A stretch of DNA of 64,000 bases from contig NZ_JABEND010000006.1 of the NCBI RefSeq assembly GCF_013002705.1, positions 186,001 to 250,000 on the forward strand. Reading direction: 5' to 3'. The DNA is from Nakamurella aerolata. Its GTDB lineage: Bacteria; Actinomycetota; Actinomycetes; Mycobacteriales; Nakamurellaceae. This document shows, one piece after another, positions 45,080-54,155 of this stretch. The first letter of the stretch is position 1; each line of letters begins with the position of its first letter. Position numbers and translations under genes: made by a program. The notes beneath the pieces were generated by a model. The model had not been told where the DNA came from, ran no database searches, and worked only from the letters and a program-made list of their open reading frames with translations.

Positions 45080-45448
45080 TCAGAAGTCGAGCAGGTCTTC
45101 CAGGAAGCTCTTGGCCTTCTTCTTGCGCTTGTACTTCTTGTACTCGTCCTTGCTCATCGGACGGCGCACCCGGCTGTCGTAGTAGTGCTCGTCTCCGGAG
45201 TCTTCGTAGTAGTCGCGGGAATCCCGGGCATCACCGTGCGACTCCCGCGGCGCCGGTCGCGACGCCGGCGCGGCCGGAACCGGCTCGCCGGGTTGGGCGT
45301 AGTAGGACGCCTCGGCCCTGATCAGGCGCTCCAGCTCACCACGGTCCAGAAACAGGCCGCCGCATTCCGGGCACTGGTCGACCACGACGTTGTTCCGCTC
45401 GTACTGCGTCATCACGTTGTGACATTTCGGGCACAGCAGCTGGCTCAT
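45080..45448 (-). CDS. Zinc-ribbon (zf-TFIIB type) protein
   Basis: This 122-aa protein begins with a two-CxxC zinc ribbon: MSQLLCPKCHNVM then CPECGGLFLDRGELERLI, the zf-TFIIB pattern. The middle is Pro/Asp/Tyr-rich and the end is very basic (KKYKRKKKAKSFLEDLLDF). Function is unknown; the basic end may bind nucleic acid or a partner. The ATG at 45448 gives a standard start; an upstream start to 45469 adds little. Confidence 0.85.
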   Translation of the reverse strand: MSQLLCPKCHNVMTQYERNNVVVDQCPECGGLFLDRGELERLIRAEASYYAQPGEPVPAAPASRPAPRESHGDARDSRDYYEDSGDEHYYDSRVRRPMSKDEYKKYKRKKKAKSFLEDLLDF

Positions 45449-45523
45449 GCCACCAGTGTTCCAGCACAACAGCGTTCCCGGGAGGTCTCGCGTCCGCGCA
45501 ACCGGCTGGTCTACCGTCAGCCG

Positions 45524-46417
45524 ATGACGTCAGCATCCCCCTCGCGCCGGCCAGGTCTTGCTGCGGTCGCGTTCGCGCCGCTGCTGTTGTTGGCGGCGGC
45601 GTGCACCTCGCAGTCACCGGCGGCGAGCAGCGCCACCACATCGTCGACGCCGCCGCCTTCCGGCGCCGACGCGGCAACCGCTGGCGGGGCGCCGTCGTCG
45701 GGCGGGGCCAGCGGGTCGCGGTTGGCTGCCGTTCAGGCGGCGAAGAAGCTGCGGGTGTGCACCACCGGCGATTATCGGCCGTTCAGCTACCTCGACCCGA
45801 AGACCAAGAAGTTCACCGGCATCGACATCACCATGGCGCAGGATCTTGCGGAGAGTTTGGGCGCCACACCGGTTTTCGTCCAGACCAGCTGGTCGGATCT
45901 GCTGAGCACCTTCACCTCCAGCTGCGACATCGCCGCCGGCGGCATCTCCATCACCACCCAGCGGGCCAAGCAGGCGTTCTACTCGGTGCCGACGCTGACC
46001 GAGGGAAAGACGCCGATCACCTTGTGCGGCAACGAGTCCAAGTACTCGACGGTGGCTCAGATCAACCGGCCGGGGGTGCGGGTGATCACTCCGGTGGGTG
46101 GCACCAACGAGGCCTTCGCCGACAAGAACTTCCCGAAGGCGCAGATCATCCGGTTCGACGACAACAACTCCATCTTCGACCAGATCGTTGCCGGCAAGGC
46201 CGATGTGATGGTCACCGACGCGTCGGAGACCAAGTGGGTGGCGCACACCACCCCGAAGCTGTGCGCCGTGCACCCGGACAAGCCCTTCGACTTCAGCCAG
46301 AAGGCATACCTGCTCCCCCTCGGGGACGTGGTGTTCCAGCAGTACGTCGACCACTGGCTCACCATCGCGCTGCACAACGGCACTTACGCGGCCGCCGAAA
46401 AGCCTTGGTACGGCTGA
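45524..46417 (+). CDS. Secreted cyclohexadienyl dehydratase (PheC)-like lipoprotein
   Basis: This 297-aa protein has a lipobox LAAAC (Cys27), a Ser/Ala/Pro spacer to about residue 65 and a periplasmic-binding-protein domain. It resembles Pseudomonas PheC more than ordinary amino-acid binding proteins: LRVCTTGDYRPFSYLD, TSWSDLL, GISITTQRAKQAFYS, GKTPITLC, GGTNEAFADKN, GKADVMVTDASE and PELCAVHP-type CAVHPDKPFDFSQKAYLLP. PheC converts prephenate or arogenate to phenylpyruvate or phenylalanine outside the cytoplasm; Glu235 in DASE sits where PheC has its key Glu. No transporter genes adjoin it. A TACCGT at 45512-45517 is 6 nt from the ATG, so it is probably leaderless. Confidence 0.75.
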   Translation: MTSASPSRRPGLAAVAFAPLLLLAAACTSQSPAASSATTSSTPPPSGADAATAGGAPSSGGASGSRLAAVQAAKKLRVCTTGDYRPFSYLDPKTKKFTGIDITMAQDLAESLGATPVFVQTSWSDLLSTFTSSCDIAAGGISITTQRAKQAFYSVPTLTEGKTPITLCGNESKYSTVAQINRPGVRVITPVGGTNEAFADKNFPKAQIIRFDDNNSIFDQIVAGKADVMVTDASETKWVAHTTPKLCAVHPDKPFDFSQKAYLLPLGDVVFQQYVDHWLTIALHNGTYAAAEKPWYG

Positions 46418-46426
46418 GCTTCAGGC

Positions 46427-47206
46427 TCAGAGCTGGGTGAGCACCCGAGGTCCGTCGTCGGTAATGGCGACGGTGTGCTCAACGTGGCAGGCCACCGACC
46501 CGTCGGCGGTGGCCACGCCCCAGCCGTCTGCGGTGTGCCGGTAATCGTCGCGGCCACCGAGCTGCAGCATCGGCTCGAGGCACAGCACCAGGCCAGACTT
46601 CAGCTTCGGCCCGCGATGTGCCCTGCCCTCGTTCTCGACGAACGGCGAACCGTGCATCTCCCGGCCGATGCCGTGGCCGCCGTGATCAGCCAGCAGACCG
46701 TAGCCGTCGGCCCGCGCGGTCTCACCGATCGCATGCGACACGTCGCCGAGTTGGTTGCCGCGGCGCATCTCGGCGATGCCGGCGGCCAGTGAACGTTCGG
46801 CGGTGTCGATCATCTTCAGCACCGCGGGGTCGGGGGTGGGACCGAGCACAAAGGTGAGGGCGGCGTCGGCACACCATCCGTCCTTGCTGCAGGCGAAGTC
46901 GACGCTCACCACATCGCCGGGTTGCAGCTGGGTGCCGTCCGGGATGGCGTGCACCACCACGTCGTTCACGCTGACGCACAGCACAGCGGGGTACGGCGAC
47001 GGCGCCCATGCCGGGTGGTACCCGACGTAGCACGATTCCGCGCCGTTGTCGGAAAGCACCTGCGCCGCAACGGCATCCAGATCTTTACCGGTGACCCCGG
47101 AGTCGAGCTGCTCGACGGCTGCCTGCCGGGTGGCGGCCAGCACCTTCGCCACCACCTGGCCGGCTTCGGCCATGGCGTCGATCTCTCCTGGCGTGCGGAG
47201 TTCCAT
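46427..47206 (-). CDS. map: Type I methionine aminopeptidase
   Basis: This 259-aa enzyme removes the initiator methionine. Metal ligands are seen: Asp in SVDFA and CADAAL, His in GGHGIGREMHG, Glu in CLEPML and HVEHTV. There is no N-terminal SH3-binding extension, so it is the short bacterial form. AGAGGAA precedes the ATG. It is divergent from an XRE regulator with paired dyads in the gap, unlike the usual secY-adk-map context, and is probably a secondary, regulated copy. Confidence 0.93.
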   Translation of the reverse strand: MELRTPGEIDAMAEAGQVVAKVLAATRQAAVEQLDSGVTGKDLDAVAAQVLSDNGAESCYVGYHPAWAPSPYPAVLCVSVNDVVVHAIPDGTQLQPGDVVSVDFACSKDGWCADAALTFVLGPTPDPAVLKMIDTAERSLAAGIAEMRRGNQLGDVSHAIGETARADGYGLLADHGGHGIGREMHGSPFVENEGRAHRGPKLKSGLVLCLEPMLQLGGRDDYRHTADGWGVATADGSVACHVEHTVAITDDGPRVLTQL

Positions 47207-47244
47207 CTGTTCCTCTTTCCTGCCGACGTGCCCGCCGAGCTCGC

Positions 47245-47282
47245 GGTATTACTATACCCAGCTGTTCGGTATTACTATACCG
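47245..47282. promoter_or_regulatory. Two dyad operators in the map/XRE divergent promoter
   Basis: GGTATTACTATACC occurs twice (47245-47258, 47268-47281), 23 bp apart, about two helical turns; the second copy extends to CGGTAT/ATACCG. TACTAT at 47273-47278 within the second copy is a -10 lying 7 nt before the XRE ATG. The reverse strand carries TATAGT in both copies for map. The XRE protein is the obvious candidate binder. Confidence 0.8.
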
Positions 47283-47285
47283 AGC

Positions 47286-47567
47286 ATGGTGCGTCTTCCC
47301 CTCAGCCAGGAGCAACGGGACTACGGCCGCCGCCTCGGCGCGCTGCTGCGGGAGGCCCGCGGCGATCGTTCGCTGCCGGACGTCGCCGTCGCCGCCGGCC
47401 TGTCCGCCGAGACGCTGCGCAAGATCGAGACCGGGCGCATCGTGACGCCGTCGTTCACCGTGGTCGCCGGCCTGTGCCGCGAACTCGAGTTGTCGCTGGA
47501 CGAGCTGGCGCGGACGCTCACCGCACCGTGCGACGAGCTGGCGGTCGAGCAACGACCGGCAGGTTGA
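47286..47567 (+). CDS. Small XRE-family regulator, divergent from map
   Basis: This 93-aa protein is a single helix-turn-helix domain (YGRRLGALLREARG...LPDVAVAAGLSAETLRKIETGR) followed by about 30 residues. The ATG at 47286 lies 7 nt after a -10 hexamer, so the mRNA is probably leaderless; longer frames run antisense through map. The paired dyads over both promoters suggest autoregulation and control of map. Confidence 0.88.
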   Translation: MVRLPLSQEQRDYGRRLGALLREARGDRSLPDVAVAAGLSAETLRKIETGRIVTPSFTVVAGLCRELELSLDELARTLTAPCDELAVEQRPAG

Positions 47568-47689
47568 CCCGGAACGGCCGAACGTCCGCCGAGAGCGGTG
47601 CTCCGCCCGCACCGGCGTCAGCGCGACAACGGCCGGCATCTCCCCAACCGGCGCGATCGGGCCGGGCCTGCCACGAGCACAACCGTTCC

Positions 47690-47735
47690 GGTACGCCACA
47701 ACCGTTCCAGCAGACTGCAACGGTTGTGACGTACC
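47690..47735. terminator. Long imperfect hairpin between convergent genes
   Basis: A 17-bp inverted repeat (47690-47706 with 47719-47735, one mismatch) flanks a 12-base loop. The core CACAACCGTT also occurs as an extra direct copy at 47678-47687. It lies between the convergent XRE and DEAD helicase genes, so a terminator is the simplest reading; an operator is possible. Confidence 0.65.
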
Positions 47736-47817
47736 AATTCAGCTGTGCTGGTGGTCAGATCGGGCACCCGGCTTGGCTGCCGCACGGGCTCACCACGCCT
47801 GACCCCGCCGTCGCGGG

Positions 47818-49509
47818 TCAGCGGCCGCGACCGGCGCCCGACTGCGAGGAGTAGACCGTGCGGGCACTGCGGCCGCCCGACGAGCGATTACTGGCCGCGC
47901 GAGCACCGGAAGGGCGAGCGCCGCCCGAGTGAGCACCGGTCGAGCGGGCACCGCCACGACCCTGTGCCGGTGCGGCCGACTCGGCGCCGCGGCGCCGGCG
48001 AGCGTTCGTCGCTCCGCGTTCGGCCGGACGCTGACCGCTGCCGGCGCGAACGTCGGCCGGCTGGGCGCCGCGGGTGCGCGAGTTGCCCTGTTGACCGGAC
48101 GCGGCGGCCGGGCCCCGGGACCGGCGGCGGCGGCGCGGCCGGTCCGAATCGGCGGCAGTGGCCGGACGCCCGTCGGCCTGGTGCTGTCCCCGTGCGCTGC
48201 GGCCGCGACCGCCAGCGCCCCGTCCTCGCCCACCGGCACTGCGCGCACCGCCGGTGTTGTCCGTGGAAGCGGACGCCGAACTCGACGCTGCTGCGGCCGC
48301 CGCCGTGGACGTCCGTGCCGCGGGGGCGGAGCTGACCCGGGCGCGCTCGCCCGGTGCCAGCTCGGCGAGCAGCGGGTGCCGCGGGTTGACGGCGGTGGTG
48401 GTGGCGGTGATGCCGGCCTTACGGGTCAGGTCGCGGACGTCCTTGACCTGTTCATCGGTCATCAAGGTGACGACGGTGCCGTCGGCGCCGGCCCGGGCGG
48501 TGCGGCCGGACCGGTGCAGGTAGGCCTTGTGCTCCACCGGCGGATCGGCGTGGATCACCAGGGCAACGTCGTCGACGTGGATACCGCGGGCGGCGATGTC
48601 GGTGGCCACCAACGTCTTTGCCGCGCCGGAGTGGAAGTCGTCGAGGTTCCGGGTGCGAGCGCCCTGCGACAGGTTGCCGTGCAGTTCCACCGCGGGAACA
48701 CCGGCGGCGTTCAGCTGGCGGGCAAACTTCTTGGCGCGGTGCTTGGTCCTGGCGAACACCACGGTGCGACCGGGAGCCGAGGTCAGGTCGACCAAGACCG
48801 GCAGATGCTCGTCGGTACGCACCTGCAGTACGTGGTGCCGCATGGTGCCCACCGGAGAGGTGGCCGGGTCGGCATGATGGGTGACCGGGTTGCTCAAGAA
48901 GCGCTTCACCAGCACGTCGACCCCGGCATCGAGGGTTGCCGAGAACAGCAGCCGCTGACCGGTTTTCGGGGTGTTGTCCATGATCCGCCGCACGCCGGGC
49001 AGGAACCCGAGGTCGGCCATGTGGTCGGCTTCGTCCAGGACGGTGATCTGCACCGCCGACAGGTCGACGTAACCCTGCCGCATCAGGTCCTCCAGCCGGC
49101 CGGGGCAGGCGACGAGAACGTCGACACCGCGCCGCATACCGTCGATCTGCGGGCCGGCGCCGACGCCACCGAAGATCGTCTGGTGGGTGAGCCCGAGCGC
49201 GGCCGCCAGCGGCTGCATGGCCGCGACGATCTGGCTGACCAGCTCGCGGGTGGGCGCCAAGATCAGCGCACGCGCCTGTTTCGGCGCCCTGCGATGCGGC
49301 TGAGCCGCCAGCCGGGTGAGCACCGGCAGCAGGAAGGCATACGTCTTGCCGGATCCGGTGCGGCCGCGGCCGAGCACGTCGCGGCCGGCAAGCGAATCCG
49401 GAAGAGTGGCAGCCTGAATCGGGGTTGGTTGGGTGATTCCGTTGCGGCGCAACACATCTACCAGTGCTGCGGGCAGGTCGAAACCAGCGAAATCAGTGTC
49501 TGAGGACAC
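47818..49509 (-). CDS. DEAD-box RNA helicase with RG/Ser-rich tail
   Basis: This 563-aa RhlE-type helicase has the Q motif (GITQPTPIQAATLPD), motif I RTGSGKT, Ia PTRELVSQI, II DEAD, III SAT, V TDIAARGI and VI HRSGRTARAG. The last 190 residues are low complexity and rich in Arg, Gly, Ala and Ser, likely an RNA-binding tail. It should unwind RNA in ribosome assembly or mRNA turnover. Start: the GTG at 49509 begins SSDTDFAGFDLP like family members; longer starts at 49581 or 49641 cannot be excluded since no clear ribosome site is seen. Confidence 0.9.
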   Translation of the reverse strand: MSSDTDFAGFDLPAALVDVLRRNGITQPTPIQAATLPDSLAGRDVLGRGRTGSGKTYAFLLPVLTRLAAQPHRRAPKQARALILAPTRELVSQIVAAMQPLAAALGLTHQTIFGGVGAGPQIDGMRRGVDVLVACPGRLEDLMRQGYVDLSAVQITVLDEADHMADLGFLPGVRRIMDNTPKTGQRLLFSATLDAGVDVLVKRFLSNPVTHHADPATSPVGTMRHHVLQVRTDEHLPVLVDLTSAPGRTVVFARTKHRAKKFARQLNAAGVPAVELHGNLSQGARTRNLDDFHSGAAKTLVATDIAARGIHVDDVALVIHADPPVEHKAYLHRSGRTARAGADGTVVTLMTDEQVKDVRDLTRKAGITATTTAVNPRHPLLAELAPGERARVSSAPAARTSTAAAAAASSSASASTDNTGGARSAGGRGRGAGGRGRSARGQHQADGRPATAADSDRPRRRRRSRGPAAASGQQGNSRTRGAQPADVRAGSGQRPAERGATNARRRRGAESAAPAQGRGGARSTGAHSGGARPSGARAASNRSSGGRSARTVYSSQSGAGRGR

Positions 49510-49716
49510 GGGTGGGTACGTCCAATCACGTCGTTGGGGTGTTTCGCCCGGCGCGAGTCTCAGCAGATCGGCGCTGCGCATCGATCCGGGGATCAAGGCA
49601 GTCGATCGGTAGCAGAACGAGAAGCCGTACTCGCGGCGCAAGAGCTGACAACACCGAAAGAATGCGGGCCCGAGGCGAAACTGGGCGAGCCCGATGCACC
49701 AAGTCTACCCGAACGA

Positions 49717-50556
49717 CTACATCTCTTCGTGAGTGTCAGGGTCGCCGCCGAAGAGCCTGCCGTCCGGACGGCCGAGCGCGGAGATGGCGGCGACCTCGCC
49801 GTCGGTGAGCTGGAACGAGAAGATGTCGATGTTGCTGGCCTGCCGTTGCGGGTCGGCCGACTTGGGGATCGGGATGGAGCCGATCTGGTACTGCCAGCGC
49901 AGGATCACCTGTGCCGGGTCGACGCCGAGACGTTGCGCCGGCGCCACGACGGCAGGCTCGGTGAACGGCGCCTGACGTTTACCCAGCGGACTCCACGATT
50001 CGGTCTGGATGCCGAGGGTGTGGTGCACCTCCAGCATGCCGATCTGCGGGAAGTATGGGTGCAGTTCGATCTGGTTGACGGCCGGCACCACCCCGGATTC
50101 GTGCATCACCGTGCGCAGGTGCCGTTCGGTGAAGTTGGAGACGCCGATGGAACGCACCAGACCGTCCCGCTGCAGCTGTACCAGCGCCTTCCAGGCCTCG
50201 ACGTACTTGCCGATCCGCGGGTTGGGCCAGTGGATCAGTTGCAGGTCCAGATAGTCGGTGCCGAGCCGCTGCAGCGAGCCGCGTACCGACGCGATCGCCT
50301 CGTCGTAGCCGTGGTCGCGGCCGGGAATCTTGCTGGTGAGCTGAATCTGGTCGCGGGGAATCCCGCTGCGCCGCACCGCTTCTCCCACCGCCTGCTCGTT
50401 GCCGTAGTTCACCGCGGTGTCGAGCAGCCGGTACCCGGCCCGCAGTGCACTGGTGACGGCCTCGACCCCCTCGGAACCGTCCAGCGGGTAGGTGCCGAAC
50501 CCGATCGCGGGCAGCACATTGCCGTCGTTCAGCGTGCGGGTGGGGATCTCCGTCAT
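49717..50556 (-). CDS. Aldo/keto reductase (2,5-diketo-gluconate reductase-like)
   Basis: This 279-aa enzyme has the AKR5-type motifs: LPAIGFGTYPL, LLDTAVNYGNE (Asp, Tyr), LTSKIPG (Lys), LQLIHWPNP (His), IGVSNFTERHL and IPIPKSADPQRQASN. It would reduce small carbonyl compounds with NADPH. It lies 52 bp after lplA on the same strand and could share a transcript. Confidence 0.9.
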   Translation of the reverse strand: MTEIPTRTLNDGNVLPAIGFGTYPLDGSEGVEAVTSALRAGYRLLDTAVNYGNEQAVGEAVRRSGIPRDQIQLTSKIPGRDHGYDEAIASVRGSLQRLGTDYLDLQLIHWPNPRIGKYVEAWKALVQLQRDGLVRSIGVSNFTERHLRTVMHESGVVPAVNQIELHPYFPQIGMLEVHHTLGIQTESWSPLGKRQAPFTEPAVVAPAQRLGVDPAQVILRWQYQIGSIPIPKSADPQRQASNIDIFSFQLTDGEVAAISALGRPDGRLFGGDPDTHEEM

Positions 50557-50608
50557 GGGCTCACGCTAACGGCTGTGCCACGAAACAGCACGGCAACAGC
50601 AGGCCCGA

Positions 50609-51718
50609 TCACGGCACCCGGTGCGTCCATTCGCTGCGGCCGAACTTATCGGCCACCAACCGTTCGGCGGCGGCCAGCTCGTCCCGGGTGTAGCCGGCGT
50701 CGCGAGTGGCGTACCGGCGCCGGAACGAGTCGGCGAACGAGTCGAGGATGGCGGCGCGGGCCATGCCGGTCTGCGACCGCATCGGGTCCACCCGCTTGTT
50801 GGCCGACGTGGTGCCCTTGTCGCTCATCTTCTCCCGGCCGATGCGCAGCACTTCCAGCATCTTGTCGGCGTCGATGTCGTACGCCATGGTGACGTGGTGC
50901 AGCACCACTCCGGGATAGCGCTTCTGCGCCGCCCCGGCGATTTTGCCCTTGTCCGAGGCAATGTCGTTGAGCGGCAAGTATTTTGCGTTCACCCCCACGT
51001 CGGCCAGCGCGGCGATCACCCACTCGTCGAGAAAGGCGTACGAGCGCTCGAAGCTGAGTCCTTCCACCAGCGATGTCGGTACCGCCAGCGAGTAGGTGAT
51101 GCAGTTGCCCGGCTCCATGAACATGGCGCCGCCGCCGGAGATCCGGCGCACCACGTCGATGTCGTGCTTGGCGGCACCGTCCGGGTCAATCTCGTTGCGG
51201 TAACTCTGGAACGAGCCGATCACCACCAACGGCGAGTCCCAGTCCCAGAAGCGCAGGGTGGGCGGGCGGGTACCCGCGGCCACCTCCTTGGCGATCACCT
51301 CGTCCAGCGCCACGTGCAGCACCGGCGCCAGCACCGTCGCCGGCACCACGTCGAAGGTGTGGTCATCCCACCCGGTGGCGTGCCCAAGGGCGCGGCGCAC
51401 CGCGATGCCGACCGCCTCCGGGTTGAAGCCGATCATCTGCACGCCGGGACGCAGTGCGCCGGTGATGGCCTGCGCCAGCTGGTCGGCGCCGGCCGAGGTC
51501 GGCATGCCGGTCAGCGCGGCGTCGATGTCCTCGAGCGCCTCGTCCGGCTCCAGAAAGAAGTCGCCGGACAAGCTCACCCTGGCCAGCCGGCCACCCCGGG
51601 CGGCGACGTCGACGGCGACCAGTTTGCCTGCCGGCACCTTGTACTCGCCGTGGTAGTCGCCGTCGGCCACCTCCGGTTTGACGCCGGGATCAACGCCGCC
51701 AACACTCAGCTCGCTCAT
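50609..51718 (-). CDS. lplA: Lipoate-protein ligase A with fused accessory domain
   Basis: This 369-aa protein attaches lipoate to dehydrogenase subunits. The N-terminal part (GEYKVPAGKLVAVDV...ARVSLSGDFFLEPDEALEDIDAAL) is the accessory domain, placed before the catalytic domain; E. coli LplA has it at the C-terminus. The catalytic part shows RRISGGGAMFMEPGN, the RRxSGGG loop, and a Lys in KGKIAGAAQKR for lipoyl-AMP transfer. The ATG at 51718 is chosen; a GTG at 51760 gives a longer, less typical start. GH31 remains lie 64 bp upstream. Confidence 0.9.
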   Translation of the reverse strand: MSELSVGGVDPGVKPEVADGDYHGEYKVPAGKLVAVDVAARGGRLARVSLSGDFFLEPDEALEDIDAALTGMPTSAGADQLAQAITGALRPGVQMIGFNPEAVGIAVRRALGHATGWDDHTFDVVPATVLAPVLHVALDEVIAKEVAAGTRPPTLRFWDWDSPLVVIGSFQSYRNEIDPDGAAKHDIDVVRRISGGGAMFMEPGNCITYSLAVPTSLVEGLSFERSYAFLDEWVIAALADVGVNAKYLPLNDIASDKGKIAGAAQKRYPGVVLHHVTMAYDIDADKMLEVLRIGREKMSDKGTTSANKRVDPMRSQTGMARAAILDSFADSFRRRYATRDAGYTRDELAAAERLVADKFGRSEWTHRVP

Positions 51719-51782
51719 GTGTGGTGCAACCCCGCCGCGGCGATTTTCGTTCCCCGGCACCGGGATCTGCCCGGCCGCCGAC

Positions 51783-53796
51783 TCAGGTGTTGCCCACGGC
51801 GATGGCGAACACGTGCATGCCGCTGTTGCCCGGCAACGTCACCGCCACCAGTTCCTTGCCGGCCGCCACATGGACGGTCGAGGAGAACAGCTTGTAGTCG
51901 GTGGTGGTGTTGGCCAGGCCCTGTTGGGTGTAGCGGCCCTTGCTGGTCGCGGCCAACGTCGCGTCGTAAGGATTGGTGTTGGTGCAGCACCAGTTCGGGT
52001 AGCCGGCCTCGCCGGTGCTGGTGGTGCCGTCGCTGTAGTGCAGCGTCACCTGACCGCCTGCGCCGTTGCCGCCGATGCCGGTGCCCAGCAGCCCCAGGGT
52101 GTTCCCGCTACCGCTGACGGAAATGGTCTGCCCTGCTGCCGGGACGTTGTCGGCGGCGGCAGGCGGTACCGCCGGCCAGGTGTACTGCAGCCCGTCGGCG
52201 GCGACCGGCTCACCCGGCTGCACGCCGGCGGCCGCCAACTGCTCGGCGGCCAGGCTGTTGCCGCTGCCGTCCAGGTTGCCGCCGGAGTAGCTGCCCGCAT
52301 CTGTCACACCGTTGTTGCTGTAGGCCTGCGCCAGATCGGCGTAGGGAACGGTGAACTCCGCGCTGACATCGGTGCGGTACCGCGAGCCGCCCGCGGTGTA
52401 GTCGGCCTGTGCGGTCAGCGTTATCCGCTGCGGTTTCAGCCCGGCCGCGAGTTTCACCGGTACCTGCACCGTGGCCGACGCTCCGGGGGCGATGGGGGTC
52501 GGGAAGGTCACCGGCTCGGCGGTGACGCCGGCGGTGGCGGTGGTGACGGTGGCGGTCGCGGCAGTCACCTCGGCGCCGGTGCTGTTGGTGAAGGTGACGG
52601 GCACCCGAACCGTGGTGCCGGCGGCGGCCAGCTTGGGCACGTCCATGCTGACCCTCGCCTGCGAATAGTCGGGGTCGGCGACCACCGCGGACGCGCCGTC
52701 GAGCACCACCGTTGCGTTGCTGCCGGTCGGCACCGCCGGGGTCTTCACCATGGCGACGCCGGTCGCGGTGTTGTAGAACCAGCCGGTGACGGCCCGCTTG
52801 AAGGCGGCTTCGGTTGCGGCCTTGCGCAGCGGCTGGCCGCCGACGGGTGACGGTGCTGGGCGCTGCCGGACTGTGCACCGTCAGGTCGTAGCTGCGCCGG
52901 CTGGGCTGTCCGTCGTACTTCCCTTGCGCCGCACCGATGTTCACGGTCACTGTGCCCCGGCCCGCCTCGGGCGCCTGCACGGTGAATTGCTGAGTGGCGG
53001 ACTTTCCGGCGGCAAAGGCGCGGGTGACGCCGTCGTCCTCGTACAGCGAGAACTCGCCCTTGCCCTTGGGATACACGTCCAGCGTCAGCCGAGAGGTGTC
53101 GCGGGTCTGCCACGACGTTGTGCCCTCCGGCCACATCGGCACCACCGCGCCGCCGCGGACGAACAGCGGCAGCTTGTCCAGCGGCGCGTGATAACCGTCG
53201 ATGGTGGTCGGACCGGTGTAGGTGCGGCCCGTCCAGTAGTCGACCCAGGTGCCCTTGGGCAGGTAGATGCCGTTGCGCACCTCGGTGTCGGAGTACACCG
53301 GAGCCACCAGAAAGTCCTTGCCGGACAAGAACTCGTACTTGGCCTTGTCGCTCGCCGCGACCGGATCGTCCGGGTACTCCAGGTACAGCGGGCGTACCTG
53401 CCCGACGCCTGTCGTCGCGGCCTGCCGGCTGTAGCTGTAGCTGTAGGGCAGCAGCCGTTCTTTCAGCAGCAGATACTTCTTGTTGATGGCGGTGTACGGC
53501 TCCCCGTACCGCCACGGCTGTTTGTCGGACTCGGCCCAACCATCCATCGTCATGGTGGTGGGCAGGAACGCCTTCCACTGCAGGTCACGAACGTAGGTCT
53601 GGGCCGAACCGCCGAAGATGCCGTCGACATCACCGGTGTTGTAGGCGATCCCCGACATGGTCGAGGCGGCGTAGGTGGGAATCTGCCAGCGGATGTAGTC
53701 CCACGAGCCGGCCTGATCGCCGGACCACAGCACCGCACACCGTTGCGCTCCGGCCCACGAGTTCGGTTGGTAGACAAATTTGATGGCGTCCAGCAC
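51783..53796 (-). pseudogene. Truncated, frameshifted GH31 glycosidase (C-terminal part)
   Basis: From 53796 the frame reads GH31 catalytic-domain sequence (LDAIKFVYQPNSWAGAQRC, WSGDQAGSWD with the acid/base Asp, GDVDGIFGG), then the C-terminal beta domains. It continues in another frame from about 52850 to 51783 (GGQPLRKAATEAAFKRAV, NEW3-like domain, beta-sandwich end). One extra C in the CCC run at 52845-52847 explains the shift. The 5' half with the nucleophile Asp is missing: similarity starts abruptly at 53796, exactly where an opposite-strand sugar-binding protein fragment begins. The intact enzyme would have been a secreted alpha-xylosidase/alpha-glucosidase of over 1,000 residues. Confidence 0.85.
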
Positions 53797-54071
53797 AGGG
53801 TGCCGCCACCGGCATCGAGCAGGCCGGCAAGAAGGGCACGGCGAAGGTGGTCGGTTTCGACGCGGGACCTGACCAGATCGCGGCGTTGAAGGCCGGCACG
53901 GTGCAGGCGCTGGTCGCCCAGCAGCCGGAGACCATCGGGGTGGACGCCGTGCAGCAGGCGGTGCTCGCGCTTGACGGCGGAACGGTGACGCCGGACATCC
54001 AGACCGGGTTCTCGATCATCACCCCGGAGAACGTCGACGCCACCACCGCTGCCTACAAGTCGCAGTGCTGA
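53797..54071 (+). pseudogene. C-terminal fragment of a sugar ABC binding protein
   Basis: The frame from 53799 reads GAATGIEQAGKKGTAKVVGF, then FDAGPDQIAALKAGTVQALV, QQPETIG and QTGFSIITPENVD, the C-terminal lobe of RbsB-type sugar-binding proteins (about 91 of 330 residues). No start, signal or first lobe is present. The fragment meets the GH31 fragment at 53796/53797. An in-frame GTG at 53847 would only give a non-functional peptide. Confidence 0.85.
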
Positions 54072-54093
54072 GCCGCTGACGGATGGCCGATTG

Positions 54094-54133
54094 ACCGGCG
54101 CCGGCGCTGTTATGCACCGGCGCCGGCGCCGGT
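54094..54133. terminator. Strong GC hairpin, bidirectional terminator
   Basis: A perfect 14-bp inverted repeat ACCGGCGCCGGCGC/GCGCCGGCGCCGGT (54094-54107 with 54120-54133) has a 12-base loop. It lies 23 bp after the sugar-binding fragment and 23 bp from the convergent SDR stop. Confidence 0.85.
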
Positions 54134-54155
54134 GTGCACCGGCCGGGCCACGGGC

